Assembly (NCBI GenBank): GCA_963573385.1
Contig: CAUYLG010071329.1
Coordinates: 124,001 to 188,000, forward strand
Direction: 5' to 3'
Source: Cacajao melanocephalus
Taxonomy: Eukaryota > Chordata > Mammalia > Primates > Pitheciidae
DNA: 64,000 nucleotides
Shown: piece after piece, positions 14,101-27,316 of the stretch
How positions within the stretch are numbered: the first letter of the stretch is position 1
How the letters are laid out: each line of letters begins with the position of its first letter
Notes under the pieces: model-generated
What the model was told of the DNA's origin: nothing
The model's input: only the letters and a program-made list of their open reading frames with translations
Database searches by the model: none
Program-made: the position numbers and the translations under genes

Positions 14101-14470
14101 TTCTTTAAGTATGATTTGCTTTTTATTTACAAAACTGCTTAGGGTACTTACCATGTTGTTTTTACCACTCAAATGATTATTTTATTTTCATTTTTTGAAT
14201 AGTAACTTTATAGAGGTTAAATCACTTCTAGGAGGTTCAATATTAAATGTATTTCACTGCTCAAACCTTATCTACAAAACCAATAAATATACTGTGCTGA
14301 GAAATATACGGCTATTTAATACTCTATGTACTCTTTATTAAATTGATTTATTTATAAATATTTCCAAATTTCTGTATATCAATATTATTGCAGACATTCT
14401 AGGCGAGATAAACATAATATGTTAAAAACAGAACAAAACAAATCAGAAGCTTGGGATTCCATATTCTACC
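11159..14470. other. Intergenic, AT-rich; nothing recognised apart from simple repeats
   Basis: No gene is supported. A TATA/CACA-rich low-complexity patch lies near 12220-12275. An imperfect tandem repeat of a tattagtgaataa-like unit lies near 13940-13992. No repeat family was assigned to the remainder. Confidence 0.4.
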
Positions 14471-14768
14471 TTTTTTTTTTTCAAGACAGAGTTTCACTCT
14501 TGTCACCCAGACTACAGTGCAGTGGCACCATGGCGGCTTACTGCAACCTCTACCTCCTGGGTTCAAGGGATTCTATCGCTTCAGACTCCCAAGTAGTTGA
14601 GATTATAAGCATACACCACCAAGCCCAGCTAACTTTTTTTGCATTTAGTAGAGATGGGGGTTTCACTAGGTTGATCTGGCTGGTCTCAAACTCCCAACCT
14701 TAGGTGATCCACCCACCTCAGCCTCTCAAAGTGCTTGGATTACAGGCATGAGCCACGGCGTCCAGCCC
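14471..14768 (-). mobile_element. Alu, antisense
   Basis: A T-run is followed by agagtttcactcttgtcacccag and ends with catgagccacggcgtccagcc. Both monomers are present. It lies just beyond the inferred 3' end of KRTAP24-1. Confidence 0.9.
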
Positions 14769-14912
14769 TTTCTTTATATTTTAATTTAAACTCTTAACTA
14801 AATGGCAGGAAAGCAGCATTTTGACAATGCTATGCATATTGCCCAGAACATGGATGAAATTTTTGTAAATGTGAAATAAAGCATAAGGAAAACCATTACT
14901 TCCAGACAGAAA

Positions 14913-14922
14913 TTTATTTATT
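14913..14922 (-). terminator. Probable polyadenylation signal of KRTAP24-1
   Basis: Two overlapping AATAAA hexamers (read on the minus strand) lie about 830 bases past the stop codon of KRTAP24-1. Human KRTAP24-1 has, as I recall, a 3' UTR of about this length, so this is the most likely cleavage region. Use of the site is inferred. Confidence 0.55.
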
Positions 14923-15752
14923 AACTAGGAACTAGGACATTTTCCAAAGTCGGAATGCAATAAATTGGCAAGGCAGGATGATAGGAGAATTCTGAACGTA
15001 GATTAAAAATAATTGTAAAGAGTCTCTAACAGCATTTGTTCTTCTTTCAACAAATAATTTTCATGCTTTAGCTAATTCTGAGGCTTTTTCTCAGGCATGG
15101 AGAACAAAAGCTGAGTACCAGTGAATCCTGTTTTATGGCTTCTTTGGAAGAGAAGATTTGCTGAAGTCTTCTATTTATGAGCTCTAGTCACCATTTGCCT
15201 GTTCTTATAATCAGTCGGTAGGGAAAGGTTGAAATAGTTCAGCATATTATGCTCAAGATAATGTTATCGCCCACCTTATTAGCAAGGTGCTGGTTAGGTA
15301 GTTGACAAAAATATTAATGAAAAGCAAAACCATCTGAACAAATTTGCATGCTGGAATCTGCAGTCAGACCATGGAGGCCCCATTTCATCAGGAAAGGTAG
15401 GTGATAATCACACTGTCAGACATGTGACAGTGACAGCCAAAGTAAGAAAGCTGTTGATGCTTGTATTTCAAACGGAAATTCGTTGGTAAGTCCATTGTAA
15501 TAGATCTCAGAAATAATGATGTTACCATCAGGATCAGCTTTTAGCATAAAGAGCAATAACAGAACAAACAGAAAAAAAAAAGCTAGCAGGTGATACTGGC
15601 TGTGGTTAATTAGCCTGGGGATTATATTTGAACTTAATGTGACAAGATTCTTAGGGTGAATAAAGTGATTCAGCAGAAAATTAGACATTCTACTACTTAG
15701 TAGAATCTTCTTCACTGGGCAATTTCCAGCTGCTATAAATTCTGTCAGTTGG

Positions 15753-16514
15753 TCAATAGCATTTCAGAGGTCTGCTACCACTGCATAAGTACCTCAGAGG
15801 TGGAAAGGTACTGGGTATACAGCTCAAAGACCTGAAGCTTCTAGATAAGTAGCTCAGAGGTTGGCAGCTCATAGGCCTGTAGCTTGAATAGTGATAATTT
15901 TTTATTAAATAGCTTTGGGGTTGGCTGATGTTGGAAATATAACATAATGGTGAGGAGTAGCTGGGTATGAAGCTAGGATTTTGGTAGCTTTTATACCCCA
16001 AAGTACTCAGTCTGCAGTGGTTTAGAGTTTGGAGACTCTTGGATGAGCAGTTAAGTTGTCCAAAGCAGTTGGAACCATTGCGTAGGGTTTGGCAGGCTTT
16101 GGATGCACGTCGAGTGGGTGTGTGGCAATCGCATACATACCTCTTGGTCTGAGTGCATGGGCTGCAGCTGGGGCTGTGGCTGATGTTGGTCGTTTCACAA
16201 ACACTGAAGACTTGGCCTGATGATGCGGAGTTGCAGGGCACGGAGGAGTCTGATGGGTCACAATCAGCGGTGCTGCAGGTCTTGGGCTCACAGCTGGGAT
16301 GTTCGCAGCTTGGTGCTTCATGGTAGGATTCTTGGCAGTAATCCAGGAGCCAGAGATTTCCTTGGTAGTTACTAGGTAAGCAGTGTCCAAAAGTAGGGCT
16401 TACATCGTTGGAGCTAAGAGCCATAGAAGGAGTCGCTGGGATATAGCAGTGAGTTCTGTATGATGTGGTACTGACCCCAGGATAGCCTAGAGTAGACATG
16501 GAGCCTGCATGCAT
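15753..16514 (-). CDS. KRTAP24-1: Keratin-associated protein 24-1
   Basis: Single-exon gene for a 253-residue hair keratin-associated protein. Members of the family form the interfilamentous matrix of the hair shaft and cross-link keratin filaments through disulfides; KAP24.1 is known as a hair-cuticle protein. The sequence has 22 cysteines (about 9%) and is rich in Ser, Tyr and Pro. Residues 51-64 hold the WLLDYCQES block shared in form with KAP13/KAP26 (xDNCQET). Residues 65-150 hold scattered Cys pairs such as SCSPC and VCDC. Residues 167-253 hold degenerate ten-residue Tyr/Leu/Ser repeats (PLSYLSRSFR, PLRYLCSGSR). The first ATG was chosen because it fits the human N-terminus I remember and has A at -3; a second in-frame Met is codon 6. 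Human KAP24.1 is, from memory, 254 residues; the difference falls near residue 15. There is no signal peptide or membrane segment. A TATA box lies 43 bases upstream. Confidence 0.95.
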   Translation of the reverse strand: MHAGSMSTLGYPGVSTTSYRTHCYIPATPSMALSSNDVSPTFGHCLPSNYQGNLWLLDYCQESYHEAPSCEHPSCEPKTCSTADCDPSDSSVPCNSASSGQVFSVCETTNISHSPSCSPCTQTKRYVCDCHTPTRRASKACQTLRNGSNCFGQLNCSSKSLQTLNHCRLSTLGYKSYQNPSFIPSYSSPLCYISNISQPQSYLIKNYHYSSYRPMSCQPLSYLSRSFRSLSCIPSTFPPLRYLCSGSRPLKCY

Positions 16515-16556
16515 ACTCAGTGGTCACTGTGCTGTGTGGCTGTGGCCTTAGGACAT

Positions 16557-16562
16557 TTTATA
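16557..16562 (-). promoter_or_regulatory. TATA box of KRTAP24-1
   Basis: TATAAA read on the minus strand, in the context gatataaaatg, 43 bases before the ATG. Hair KRTAP genes typically have a TATA box and a very short 5' UTR, so the position is right. Start-site use is inferred. Confidence 0.7.
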
Positions 16563-16599
16563 TCTGTCAAAAGCCTCTCCAGACTCTTCCTTCTCCCTG

Positions 16600-18875
16600 C
16601 TTGGGGCAATAACACAGCAACATCTCATTAGTGTGCTGTTTAGCCACAGAGGCTAATGTTTTCACACATGTAAAAATAAGTTTATTATAATTCTTCAAAG
16701 TATCCATAATCATCACTTTGACCATCACCCATCACTCATCATCTGTAGACCATAGCTTCAGTGAATAGTGATTTTCATGTTAATAGGCAAACTCTCATCT
16801 GTCAATCAGAGGTTAACAAGAGTTCATGTGTCTATGGGCTTCTGCAATGCGGTTATTTAAAGATTCACAAGGACTCAAGTAAAAAGCAAGGAACCTGTAT
16901 TTTTCCACCCTTTTAACTATTGTAAAACACTGAAGGGCTTAATCATATACTCTGAAATAAGCCAAATAGTTTGCCTGTCAGCATGGTTACTCAAAAGCAG
17001 GCATTGACCTCTTAAAAGAAATAATCGGTTTCCCCAAATATGTGCTATACTCTTACTGTGCAAGGCCACGTACTGGTAACAACTTCTCATCTAATGTATT
17101 AGGAGAAGTCAGTAGGTAAGACTCACAGCAATACTTGTGAAATTCTGTGACCTATACCAGGCTAAAAATGAACTTGTTCCCAGGGGGCATTGGTTGCTAA
17201 GCAACTGAGACTTCTGTTAAATCTCTTCTTAGAGAAGTATCTGCAATATGTACTATCAAATATATCCAGTTTTGCAAGATTACACCTTCTTAATTGATTA
17301 AGATTACATATCACGTGTTCCATTGCCTGCTGTAAACCCCAATTGCTATCAGATGCAAACATTTTTTCCCATTTTTCCCCAAGTAAGTTCTCTTATTATT
17401 TACGTGTTTTCTTTTGCACCTTCACTTTATTTTACTCCTGTATTAAAATGCAGTTATTTTTAGTTTATGTCAACAAAAAGAAATAACTCCTTAAAAGTTT
17501 TATCTGAATAAACTGTGTAGTTCTTATGAACCCTGTATATATTAAATAGCACTTTTTACTCCTCATAGTGAAGGCTAAAGAATTTTAAGATTTTAACTTA
17601 AACTGAAGAATTGAAATTTTATTCTTTAAAATATAAAATTATAATTTATATTGCCAGCCTCCATTGGATTGAAAGAAACAATGCATTTATTAACAGTGAA
17701 GAGTTCAGACATAGAATAGAACAGACTTATTCAGGTAGTATCTGCTATAAGGATAGTTTTTGAAATAAACTCCCTAAATAGCAAACTATTAGATTTCTCT
17801 CACTGTGTTCTATTACTTTTCAGTTAGATTTTTCAAATGCACACCAATTTAAACCTACAGATATTCTCTTTTTTTAAAAAAAGTCTCCATTTTCTCAGTG
17901 CTTTTCTCAGTATTTATTCTGAAAGTCGACAATAAGCAACTCTGTATTAAACATGTTTTGCTGCCTTCTGCAGTTTCTCTCAGGTGACAAAGGTCACAAC
18001 TGGGAAAGCATATTTACAGCAAATTGTTTGGCTATAGAGAGCCTTGGGATTTTGTGCAGAAAATGTTAGTCCTGAGGCGGGCAAAATAGGAAAGAAGATA
18101 CATAGGCAGTTAGTTGATGGCCAACTTTCCACTAAGTTCCTGAGCCCCAGTGCTACACAGAAAAGCCACAGGTTGATCAAGTTTTATTTCTGCATTTCTC
18201 TACTGTACCATTGTTGTCTCTGGTCTTCTTTTTTTCAGCATCCTTGAAGCAGATTTGATGGAAAACACCATTAGCAAACATAGAATGAGTTAACACACAG
18301 AATGAGTTACCTGTAAAATCCACATTCTTCCCTTCCATCTTAACATTAAATAGTGAGGTATTCTGAATTAATTTTACTCACACAGGTGTAAGTCTAAAAA
18401 ATAATGTGGAACATCATATGGCATAACCAATATTCAAACCATGAGCCGTCACAACAGATTTTAATTGATTTGGGTATGATAATATTCTAAACAAATAAAC
18501 AAGCCAGCTCACCTCCTCTTATTTGCTTTTACGTTTCATCTCCTTCCTTACTCAGAATATCACACACATATGGAATCATCACCCCATCCAATTCGTGCCA
18601 TCATTTTCTGTACATGACACCTCTGCAAACTGTCTTCTACTCTAATCTCAGCCTCTGAAAGAGATGGAGTGTACCACATCAGAAATATAGCAAATATCAG
18701 GTTCATAGCAATGGCAGGCTCGAGTAGAAAATAAAGATCATTGTCTCTTGAATGGCACTGTGGTCTGAAGGCTTTGGAGAGGCATATGCATTTCTCTGTT
18801 TTTACTTAGTAAAATATTATTTTCACTGTTAATATTTTCTTCCATTAATTCCCCCCTTATTAGTATTTGTTGTGT
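16600..18875. other. Intergenic sequence upstream of KRTAP24-1, nothing recognised
   Basis: No second exon, gene or confident repeat was seen. Local short frames on both strands (for example 17162-17362 and 17980-18247) have no family resemblance. Confidence 0.4.
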
Positions 18876-19350
18876 GCAGAAGGCTGAATAATGCACCCAC
18901 CCAAGAGGTCCACTTTCAGTATACTGGGAAATCTGTGAATGCTACATGACATGGCAAAAAGGGACTGGGCAGATGTGACTAAATTAAGGATCTTGAGATG
19001 GTTTATCTGGATGGGCCTGATGTAATTTCCAGGGTCCTTACAAGGGAGACAGTAGATCAGAGAGTGGAGACAATGTGAGGATGGAAACGGAGTTTGGAAT
19101 GGTGTGGCCACAAGCTCAGGAATGCCAGCAACTACTATAATCCACAAAAGGTGGGGATGGATTTCTCCCTGGGGATGCCAGGAGGAATCAGCACTGTTGA
19201 TAACTTCACTTTAGGTCGGTGAAGCAGATTTTGGACTATTGGCCTCTAGAACTGTAAGAAAATAAATTTTTGTTGTTTTATGCCTTTCCATTGAATTTGT
19301 GGTAAGTTGTTATAGCTGTCACAAAAATAAATACACTATGCCAGAAAAGT
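18876..19350 (+). mobile_element. MLT1-type MaLR long terminal repeat
   Basis: The order of words fits an MLT1 LTR: ggctgaataatgc, acatgacatggcaaaaaggg, cagatgtgactaaattaagg, ccagggtccttacaaggg, gcctctagaactgtaag, then aataaatttttgttgttttatgcc. It is a solitary, diverged copy with no coding capacity. Confidence 0.75.
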
Positions 19351-20695
19351 ATTGGAAAATATAATAGATAGTCCTCATGTAGTTTGAGGAATTTGTGCTC
19401 TGTATTGAGGGAACATTTAAGATCCAAGGAATTGTAGCTATCAGTTAATTCAGAGAGATGCCATACCCATACTGTCTGAGGAATAAGCAACAAACTTCCT
19501 GTATCTGATGAGCCAGTAGATTTCTTTCCTCATTAAAAAAGAGTTATGGAACTATTTCTCAATTGTATCCAAAGGTTAAAAAACCTTTAGGGTAAACAGA
19601 AGATCAAAGAAAGCTAAATTTTCCAGTAAATTGCCCTTAAACAAAATAATAGGACTGTTTTCTAGTCTTTTAGGTCATACAAAATTTTATATTCCCTTTT
19701 GCTACTATATATGCAGTTATGTATTTTTCCTTTTACCAAAAGGCTGCTAAATTAGGCAAAACTGATCTTATGATTGGAAAAGCAAAATGTTTGTGAATCC
19801 ATGCTTATATAACAATCGAATTGCAACTATTGGGTCAAGATGATTCTTAAATTTAGCATTAGGAACCTAAAATATTGGTTACTTGCTGTTTACAAGTAGC
19901 AACTTATATTGCTATAAATGTAATGCTGCACTTACACTATTGGCTTAATAGATCATTAGTGGTTTCAAAAGCTGAAGAACAGATAAGAAATATAAAAAGT
20001 TTTAAGACACAGAAATAAATGAAGGTAAAGAATCTTAAAAATGATAACACAAATGCAAGGAAAGACAGGAATTTTCGTGCTTAAATTCAGGGAACATGGT
20101 ATATATGTAATGAACTACAACTGGAATAAAAGTTAAACACTTTTCAATGGTACTGTCAGGACTGTGCCTTAATGAGTTATGCATTACTCTCTTGCTGACT
20201 AACAGTTAAATGTATTTGCTAGCATGTACCCTTGGAAAATTGCTCTCTATGAGTACCTTCTTACATAAAACTGGAGCTAATAGCATGTACTTTGCAGGAC
20301 TATCCTGTTAATGCAATGAGATAATAAATATGAAAATACCTAGAAAAGTGCAATGGCCATAGTAGATGCAAATTAAATCTTTTTTTTCTAATTTTCTAAA
20401 GCTCCACTTGAGGGAATTCCAGTCACCAATTAGACTAAAAAATACTATTCTCAATTTACTTTGACGTTGTAAACACATAGTTCTAGAATAATCATTGCGG
20501 TCTCTAAAAGTAAATGCTAAAAATGAACAGTTCTACTACTGTGTGTAGTTAAGAAAAATGATTTTCTTGACAGCAGTTTACTAATGACTCCTCTTGTATA
20601 ACTTATATCCTTCAAGTGCCATATAACATTAGCTAGTTCCTGGAAGCTACATATGGATTGCTAGCATCAAAGGCTCAATGCTGAAATTCCCTGGA
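19351..20695. other. Intergenic sequence, nothing firmly recognised
   Basis: AT-rich DNA without a supported gene. A MIR-like tail may lie near 20230-20375 (gcaatgagataataaatatg), but it is too diverged to call firmly. Confidence 0.35.
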
Positions 20696-20860
20696 TTCTA
20701 ATCGTATTTCTGATGTTCAGTTTAACTACCACATGTTTCTGTAACTTAATTCCCACATCTTCAAAATAAAGCTAATAGTAGTATTTCTTCCATAGGTGGC
20801 TGTGAGAATTAAAAGTGTTGATCAAGCACAGCATAGGAAATATAGTTTTGTGGAGCTGAT
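20696..20860 (-). repeat. MIR SINE fragment, antisense
   Basis: Text such as ttcccacatcttcaaaataaagctaatag and gtgagaattaaaagtgttgatcaagcacagc follows the antisense MIR pattern (cctcatctgtaaaat ... gaggattaaatgag). Borders are approximate. Confidence 0.5.
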
Positions 20861-20975
20861 GTTTTGATGTTAACCTTTATCATTATTATCAGCCTGTAAT
20901 GTTTGTTATTATTATTATTTTTATTATTGTTATTGGATCTCATCTAAAACCTACTGCATTTGGTATGTGTACATC

Positions 20976-21110
20976 AAAAGCAAGAAAAAATAAAAAGAAA
21001 GAAAAAGGAGAAAAAGAAAGAAGGAAGGAAGGAGGGAGGGAGGAAAATGGAAGGATAGAAAGAGAAGAAGGAAGGAAGGAAGGAGGGAAAAGGAAGGAAA
21101 AAATACAACA
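20976..21110 (+). repeat. Purine-rich GAAA/GGAA simple repeat
   Basis: About 135 bases are almost all A and G, with blocks of aaag, ggaa and ggga. The open frame through it (20899-21126) is low-complexity Lys/Glu/Gly and is not considered a gene. A short TTA-rich run precedes it at 20905-20935. Confidence 0.9.
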
Positions 21111-21489
21111 GAATAGGCTGTTGTAGGCTAGGTAACTTGCTAAGATGTATATAAATTATACGTTGATCTTAGAAATTAAATTTAGAGGAATTGAGTAAGT
21201 TGAAGGCATTTACCACCAACTATATGGGAAGTAAGGATCCCAAGAGGACTTACCCCATAAGGGTACACACCATTGAAGTTAGTCCACCTAGAGAGAAAGG
21301 CTGGGCTGTGGCTGTGGCAGAGAGGTAATAGTTTTATTTGAAGTTTAGATTTGTCTAACTTCAAAGTTTAGAGTTGAAGATTATGGTCACCAAGTAATTG
21401 ACAACTTCCAAGTGATTTCTAGATTAGTTAAACCCTGAATGAATAAAAATAGAGATAATATGAAAGATAAAGAAAAGTCTTTGAAATTT

Positions 21490-21655
21490 AACTTAAGTGG
21501 GTCTTTGGGCAAGTTTCTTGAACTATTTGATTTTTTTTTGTCTGTAACAATGGGGAGAATAGTATCTTTTCATAGGTGCATTGGAAGATCATTAATCATG
21601 TGGTGATAAGCCTGGTACATTGAAGATGATCAATATAGTGGATGAGTTACTGGAA
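21490..21655 (-). repeat. MIR SINE fragment, antisense
   Basis: The run gggcaagtttcttgaactatttg, then tgtctgtaacaatggggagaatag, then aagcctggtacattga follows the antisense MIR consensus order. Confidence 0.55.
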
Positions 21656-24238
21656 TACGAGGAGCTGCTTGTAAGAAGAAGTTCTCGGTGAATAGGTGGA
21701 ATAACTTGAATTAATTAGTTACATACATATAAGAGAGAAATAGGTTCAAAGTAATAACAATTTTCTCTGTGCAAGGGTCCATGGGAGGACAGGGGGGAGG
21801 ACTTATGTTTAGCTCAAGAGGAAAAGAATAATATTTTGCTGCCCATTGCACAAAACTAAAATTTATGTAATCCTTTTGTACTTAATCTCATAGGGCAGAC
21901 TGGGCATTGTAACTTGCTCTGTTCAATGGTTATTTAGAAGACATATGTAGTGCTGACGGGCACTTAATTTTCCTTACTATTTTCCCTCTGCCTCTACTGG
22001 CAATATTCCTGCTAGAAAAGATCCTCTATACCTGGGTCCCAGAGTAAGCTGGAACAATGAATGTGATATAATCACTTGTGTATTTTATCTGCTTTGCTTC
22101 TGCTCCCACCCCTAAATAATGTTTGATAAAAAAAGTCCATTTGAATGGATATTTATCCTATTCATTATCTATAAGGAACCCCACAGTTAGGAAGGCATAG
22201 TCCTCATGCTGGAAGAAGAGATATAATGTTGCAATGCTTAGAGGAGGTACTGATGTCCTAAAATAATTTCCATATATCAAAGTTTCTTGGATTTTTCAGA
22301 CAAAATATCTCATGCTATTCCCTGTTTTTCATACTTAGCTGAGAATCTAATTATGTGATGTTGCTATCTGTATATTTGTCGTGATAGTCAATTTTATATA
22401 AGCATTTTAGAGTACATTTAAAGAGTTCCACTCTGACAACTCAATATTTTTCATCCTTGAAAGTTGTGTTTAATTTCCTAACTTTTGAGAAAAGACACAT
22501 AATATTTCTACATGGGAACATTGATGACATACCTGCTCTTCCCAGTACAAATACTTTACATGCACCTGCGGTCTTCAAATAAGAGATAAACATGATATCA
22601 ATAGTCATCAACTTGTGTACTAGCATTCCAGAATGAATGGATGTGTTCATCTGAAACAATTTACCAGGAAGACCAATTTGGTTTTCATGCAATTAAACTA
22701 AATAAGGTTTACATAAAACTATAATATCACATAAAGAGAGTTGTTCAAAGACTGCTTACTTGGGTACTATGGAAGGAATAACAATCTTTATTTTGGATTC
22801 TTCCCCAAAGAGGCAAGTTCATGTTTATAGGCATCTATTTCCTGGAGTCACTTGCCTTCCCAAACCAAAACATTCTGTTATCAAGCACATTCTCACTTGT
22901 CAACGGTGATGGAGTTGTTCATGAGCAGAGGATGCTAAAGATTCCAAACAGCCACTTGGCATCTTAGAGTATCATTAATGATCCTTTTGTTGAATACTTT
23001 CCTATTGCACAATAGTCCTATTGTCCCTGCATTGTTCATTGACGACTCTGGAAGGCTGATTATTATTATTATTTTTTTTTGAGGAAAATATATTGAAAAA
23101 TCTTTTCAATTGGAAGCTTTTACAGAGTATTCAGAAAAAGTGAAGATATCTCATCACCCATGCAAACATGCACAAAGGAATAAAAGAAAACAGAGAGAGA
23201 CAGAGAAAGCACATTTATAATATATTTTTGATATTTATTTACATAAAACATGACATTTCATACAGATGTAAGGTATTTCCTCTGAATTTCACATTTTTTG
23301 TTTCAAATGGTGAAAGAGAAAATGTTTGACATTTCACACGGGGAATTTTCAAAGTCAACGTGCTACATTCTTGTTAAAGAAAGCCTCAGATCACATCGAT
23401 GTAAAAGAGGACTGTTATGGGTAAAAAGGAATAGAAGAGATTGGAATCATCAAGGATTGAGATCAGTTTGAGAATGTCTGACATTTTGCCATCTTTTCTG
23501 AGAACTTTAAGCACTCCAGAGAAGTGAAATCTTTCAAACCGTTGTATCCTTCCAAAGAAGATTCCTCCTCTTACCTTGACAATCCCGAAGTGGAATATTT
23601 TAGTTGAGATGTGTGCACCTAACCTAAATTCCTCATGATTTGAAGTTTATTTTCACTTCTTATATTCTTCGTGAAATTTGAAAGCAAGTGGTAACCCACT
23701 AGTCTATAAAATATTTTCCTCAGCATATCAGCATGTTATATATGGGTTTCAGAATCAAAATTAATTTTTTTCTTTTTAAACCATAGTGAAGATAGATTTG
23801 ATCTCAATAGAACTGATATTGAAACGTATCTGGTAACTGGGAGATCATTAGGGCTAAAGTTATCAATCTAAATATAATCCCATCATTAATCATCAGTAAT
23901 GAAAATTTAAGTTAGAAGTGGAATACGTAAATGAGAAAAATCTGGTATCATCAAACAATGTATTATATCTTGATGACAAATGTCAGGGAAGCCCTGTACG
24001 TATACCTACCTGACATAAGTCCTGATTTACTATTTCTAATTCCATTTATAATTTCTTCCAATGTCTGTAGAGACTAATGGTTCTTTAACTTTAAAACATC
24101 TCCATGTAGTTGCCTGGCTTAATAGCCTCAGATCAAAAAAGCTACTGAGAAGTTACATATTTTGTTTGAAATAACTGGTGGAGGATATGATGAAATTAAC
24201 ATAAAATAATGAAAATAGCATTTAAAGGTTCATATTTT
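21656..24238. other. Intergenic sequence; region where a KRTAP25-1 might be expected, none seen
   Basis: I read the minus strand looking for Cys/Ser/Tyr-rich KRTAP repeats and found none. The 83-residue minus-strand frame at 22441-22692 lacks KRTAP character. No repeat family was confidently assigned here. Confidence 0.4.
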
Positions 24239-24518
<280 letters not shown>

Positions 24519-24589
24519 TCATTCTCACATACTGAGTAACATGCTAAATCTAATTTAGAGTTTATAAGTCTAATATATCCCCCATATTT

Positions 24590-25560
24590 TCATTTGAGTT
24601 CTTTGCAAAATACAGACTTTGATGACTCCTCATTGCCTATGTAATAAAGTACACACTCCTGAACAAGGTTCATAAAATCTTCAATATCTAGGATCAACAT
24701 GTATTTTCAACTTCTCTTCATGATCTTGTCCCAAACCCCCAAATTTCTATTTCAATTTAATGTTCACAATTCATAAAACCCTGCTTTTTAGTCACAGAAA
24801 CACTGCATAAGCTACACCCTTCTAGAATATTCTTCTCTATTATGTCTCTGCAAATTACTGTACATTTTTTAAAGCAGGTCAGAAATGGCTGTCTCGGAGA
24901 TATTTTCTGCATCTCTTTGCCCATTTCCATGAATTATGACTTTAACATTATATTTTATTTTCTCCTGTCACTGGAGAGATTGGAAAAAATTTTCATATTG
25001 GCATAATTTTCTTGGTTGTGTGTAGAGAGATAGGGAGAGGGATCACATTGTCAATTCCTCACTCATCCTTTCTGAGAGATACTCTGACTTAACAGAGTAT
25101 TGGTCCCAGCATAACGATTTATAATTCTTTTATTCTTGACAAATATATGTCAACTTGGCCCAGGATGAATAATGCCTATTCAATAGTTTAATAGCACTAT
25201 TCTGTACATCATCACATTTGAAACATCAAATACTTTCATTACATGCAATAGGTAAATAATACCAACCAAGAACCATATCAAGAAGATGAGTACCCCCATT
25301 TCTTTATTTTCCTTTCCTTCTTTTATCTATAGAACTTTATTCAAATATTACTTAATGCAATTGCATATGATATCGAACCTATTTGCTTAAGTTCGATATC
25401 TACAAGATAAAGGTATTTTATAGACTATCCCTCTAATATATAAGACTTTGACCTCCTTGAGGCCAGAGGTGTGTCTTACTTATGTCAGTTTTACTAGCTG
25501 CCAGTTTCTTAAACAAAGTAGGCAGTCAATAAATGTTTCTGAATGTTGGATGAATGAAAT
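24590..25560 (+). repeat. L2 LINE fragments
   Basis: Word order resembles L2 3' regions: ttgcctatgtaataaagtacacactcc, ttcataaaatcttcaatatc, then at 25445-25560 ctccttgaggccagaggtgtgtcttac and gtaggcagtcaataaatgtttctgaatg. It is old and patchy, and parts between the two blocks may be unrelated. Confidence 0.5.
25369..25400. repeat. Perfect 10-bp inverted repeat (hairpin)
   Basis: The arm gatatcgaac (25369-25378) is matched exactly by gttcgatatc (25391-25400) with a 12-base loop. Both arms contain TCGA, a CpG that is rare in this AT-rich region. No function is known. Confidence 0.8.
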
Positions 25561-26100
25561 GAGCTTTTTGTTCTTTGTACTGAGTTCAGATTTTTTAAAA
25601 TCCAAGCTGCTTATTTTACATCTTTCCTTGGACTTTTTTTCTTTTTTTTCTTGGCCACTCAAACTTAATATCTAGAGTCAAATTTTTTATTCTGGTCCTA
25701 AAAATTTCCTCTCCTGTATTTCCTTATCTTAGTAAGTTGACATTTATCTACTCGATTTCTCAAGCCAGAAATCAGAGTATCAATCAAGATTCTATTTCCC
25801 TTATTTATCACTTACAAACAGTATGCAAGTATCGTTAGTATTGTTTCCTTCTTTTAAGTGTATCTTGAATGTATCTGCTTCTTTCCCTTTATGCGAGCTC
25901 ATCATAAATCCTCCAATCCTTCCTCATTCTCATGACTTTACACCTTCCTATCTGCTGCACTCTGCCCTCTACTCTAGTCCTCCTCTAAATTTCTTCCTCT
26001 CTTTAAATTCAAGTTTCTGACCTATTTCATTTTCCTTTGTTCTAAATAATTTCCTTTTTGTAATAACTAATATTTATGGAGTACTTTGTTTTGCCTCTTT

Positions 26101-26366
26101 TTAAAATTATACTTTTAGTTCTGGGCTACATGTGCAGATCGTGCAGGATTGTTACATAGGTATACATATGCCATGGTGGTTTGCTGCCTCCATCCCTCTG
26201 TCACCTACATTAGGTATTTCTCCTAATGTTATCCCTCCCCAATCCCCCACCCCCTGCTAACCCTCCCCTAGCCCCCCATTCCCCAACAGACCCTCCCTGT
26301 GTGATGTTCCCCTCCCTGTGTCCATGTGTTCTCATTGTTCAACACCCACTTATGAGTGAGAACATG
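26101..26366 (-). mobile_element. L1 3' UTR fragment (element on minus strand)
   Basis: The segment reads like the antisense of an L1 3' end: ctacatgtgcagatcgtgcagg, tacataggtatacatatgccatggtgg, a C-rich run, and cacccacttatgagtgagaacatg. It is truncated, with no ORF. Confidence 0.8.
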
Positions 26367-26454
26367 ACATTGCTTACAAGGCTATTCTACTAACAACACA
26401 TTCCCACAATTTCAATTTGTCTGAAGGATAAGTTCACTGGATACAGAATTCTAG

Positions 26455-27316
<862 letters not shown>

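Noticed and set aside
16022..16390. 122-codon minus-strand frame inside KRTAP24-1
   Set aside because: It is an out-of-frame shadow of KRTAP24-1 with Ala/Pro/Thr-rich low-information sequence.
22441..22692. 83-codon minus-strand frame considered as a KRTAP25-1 candidate
   Set aside because: It has only four cysteines and none of the ten-residue Ser/Tyr/Phe repeats expected of the family.
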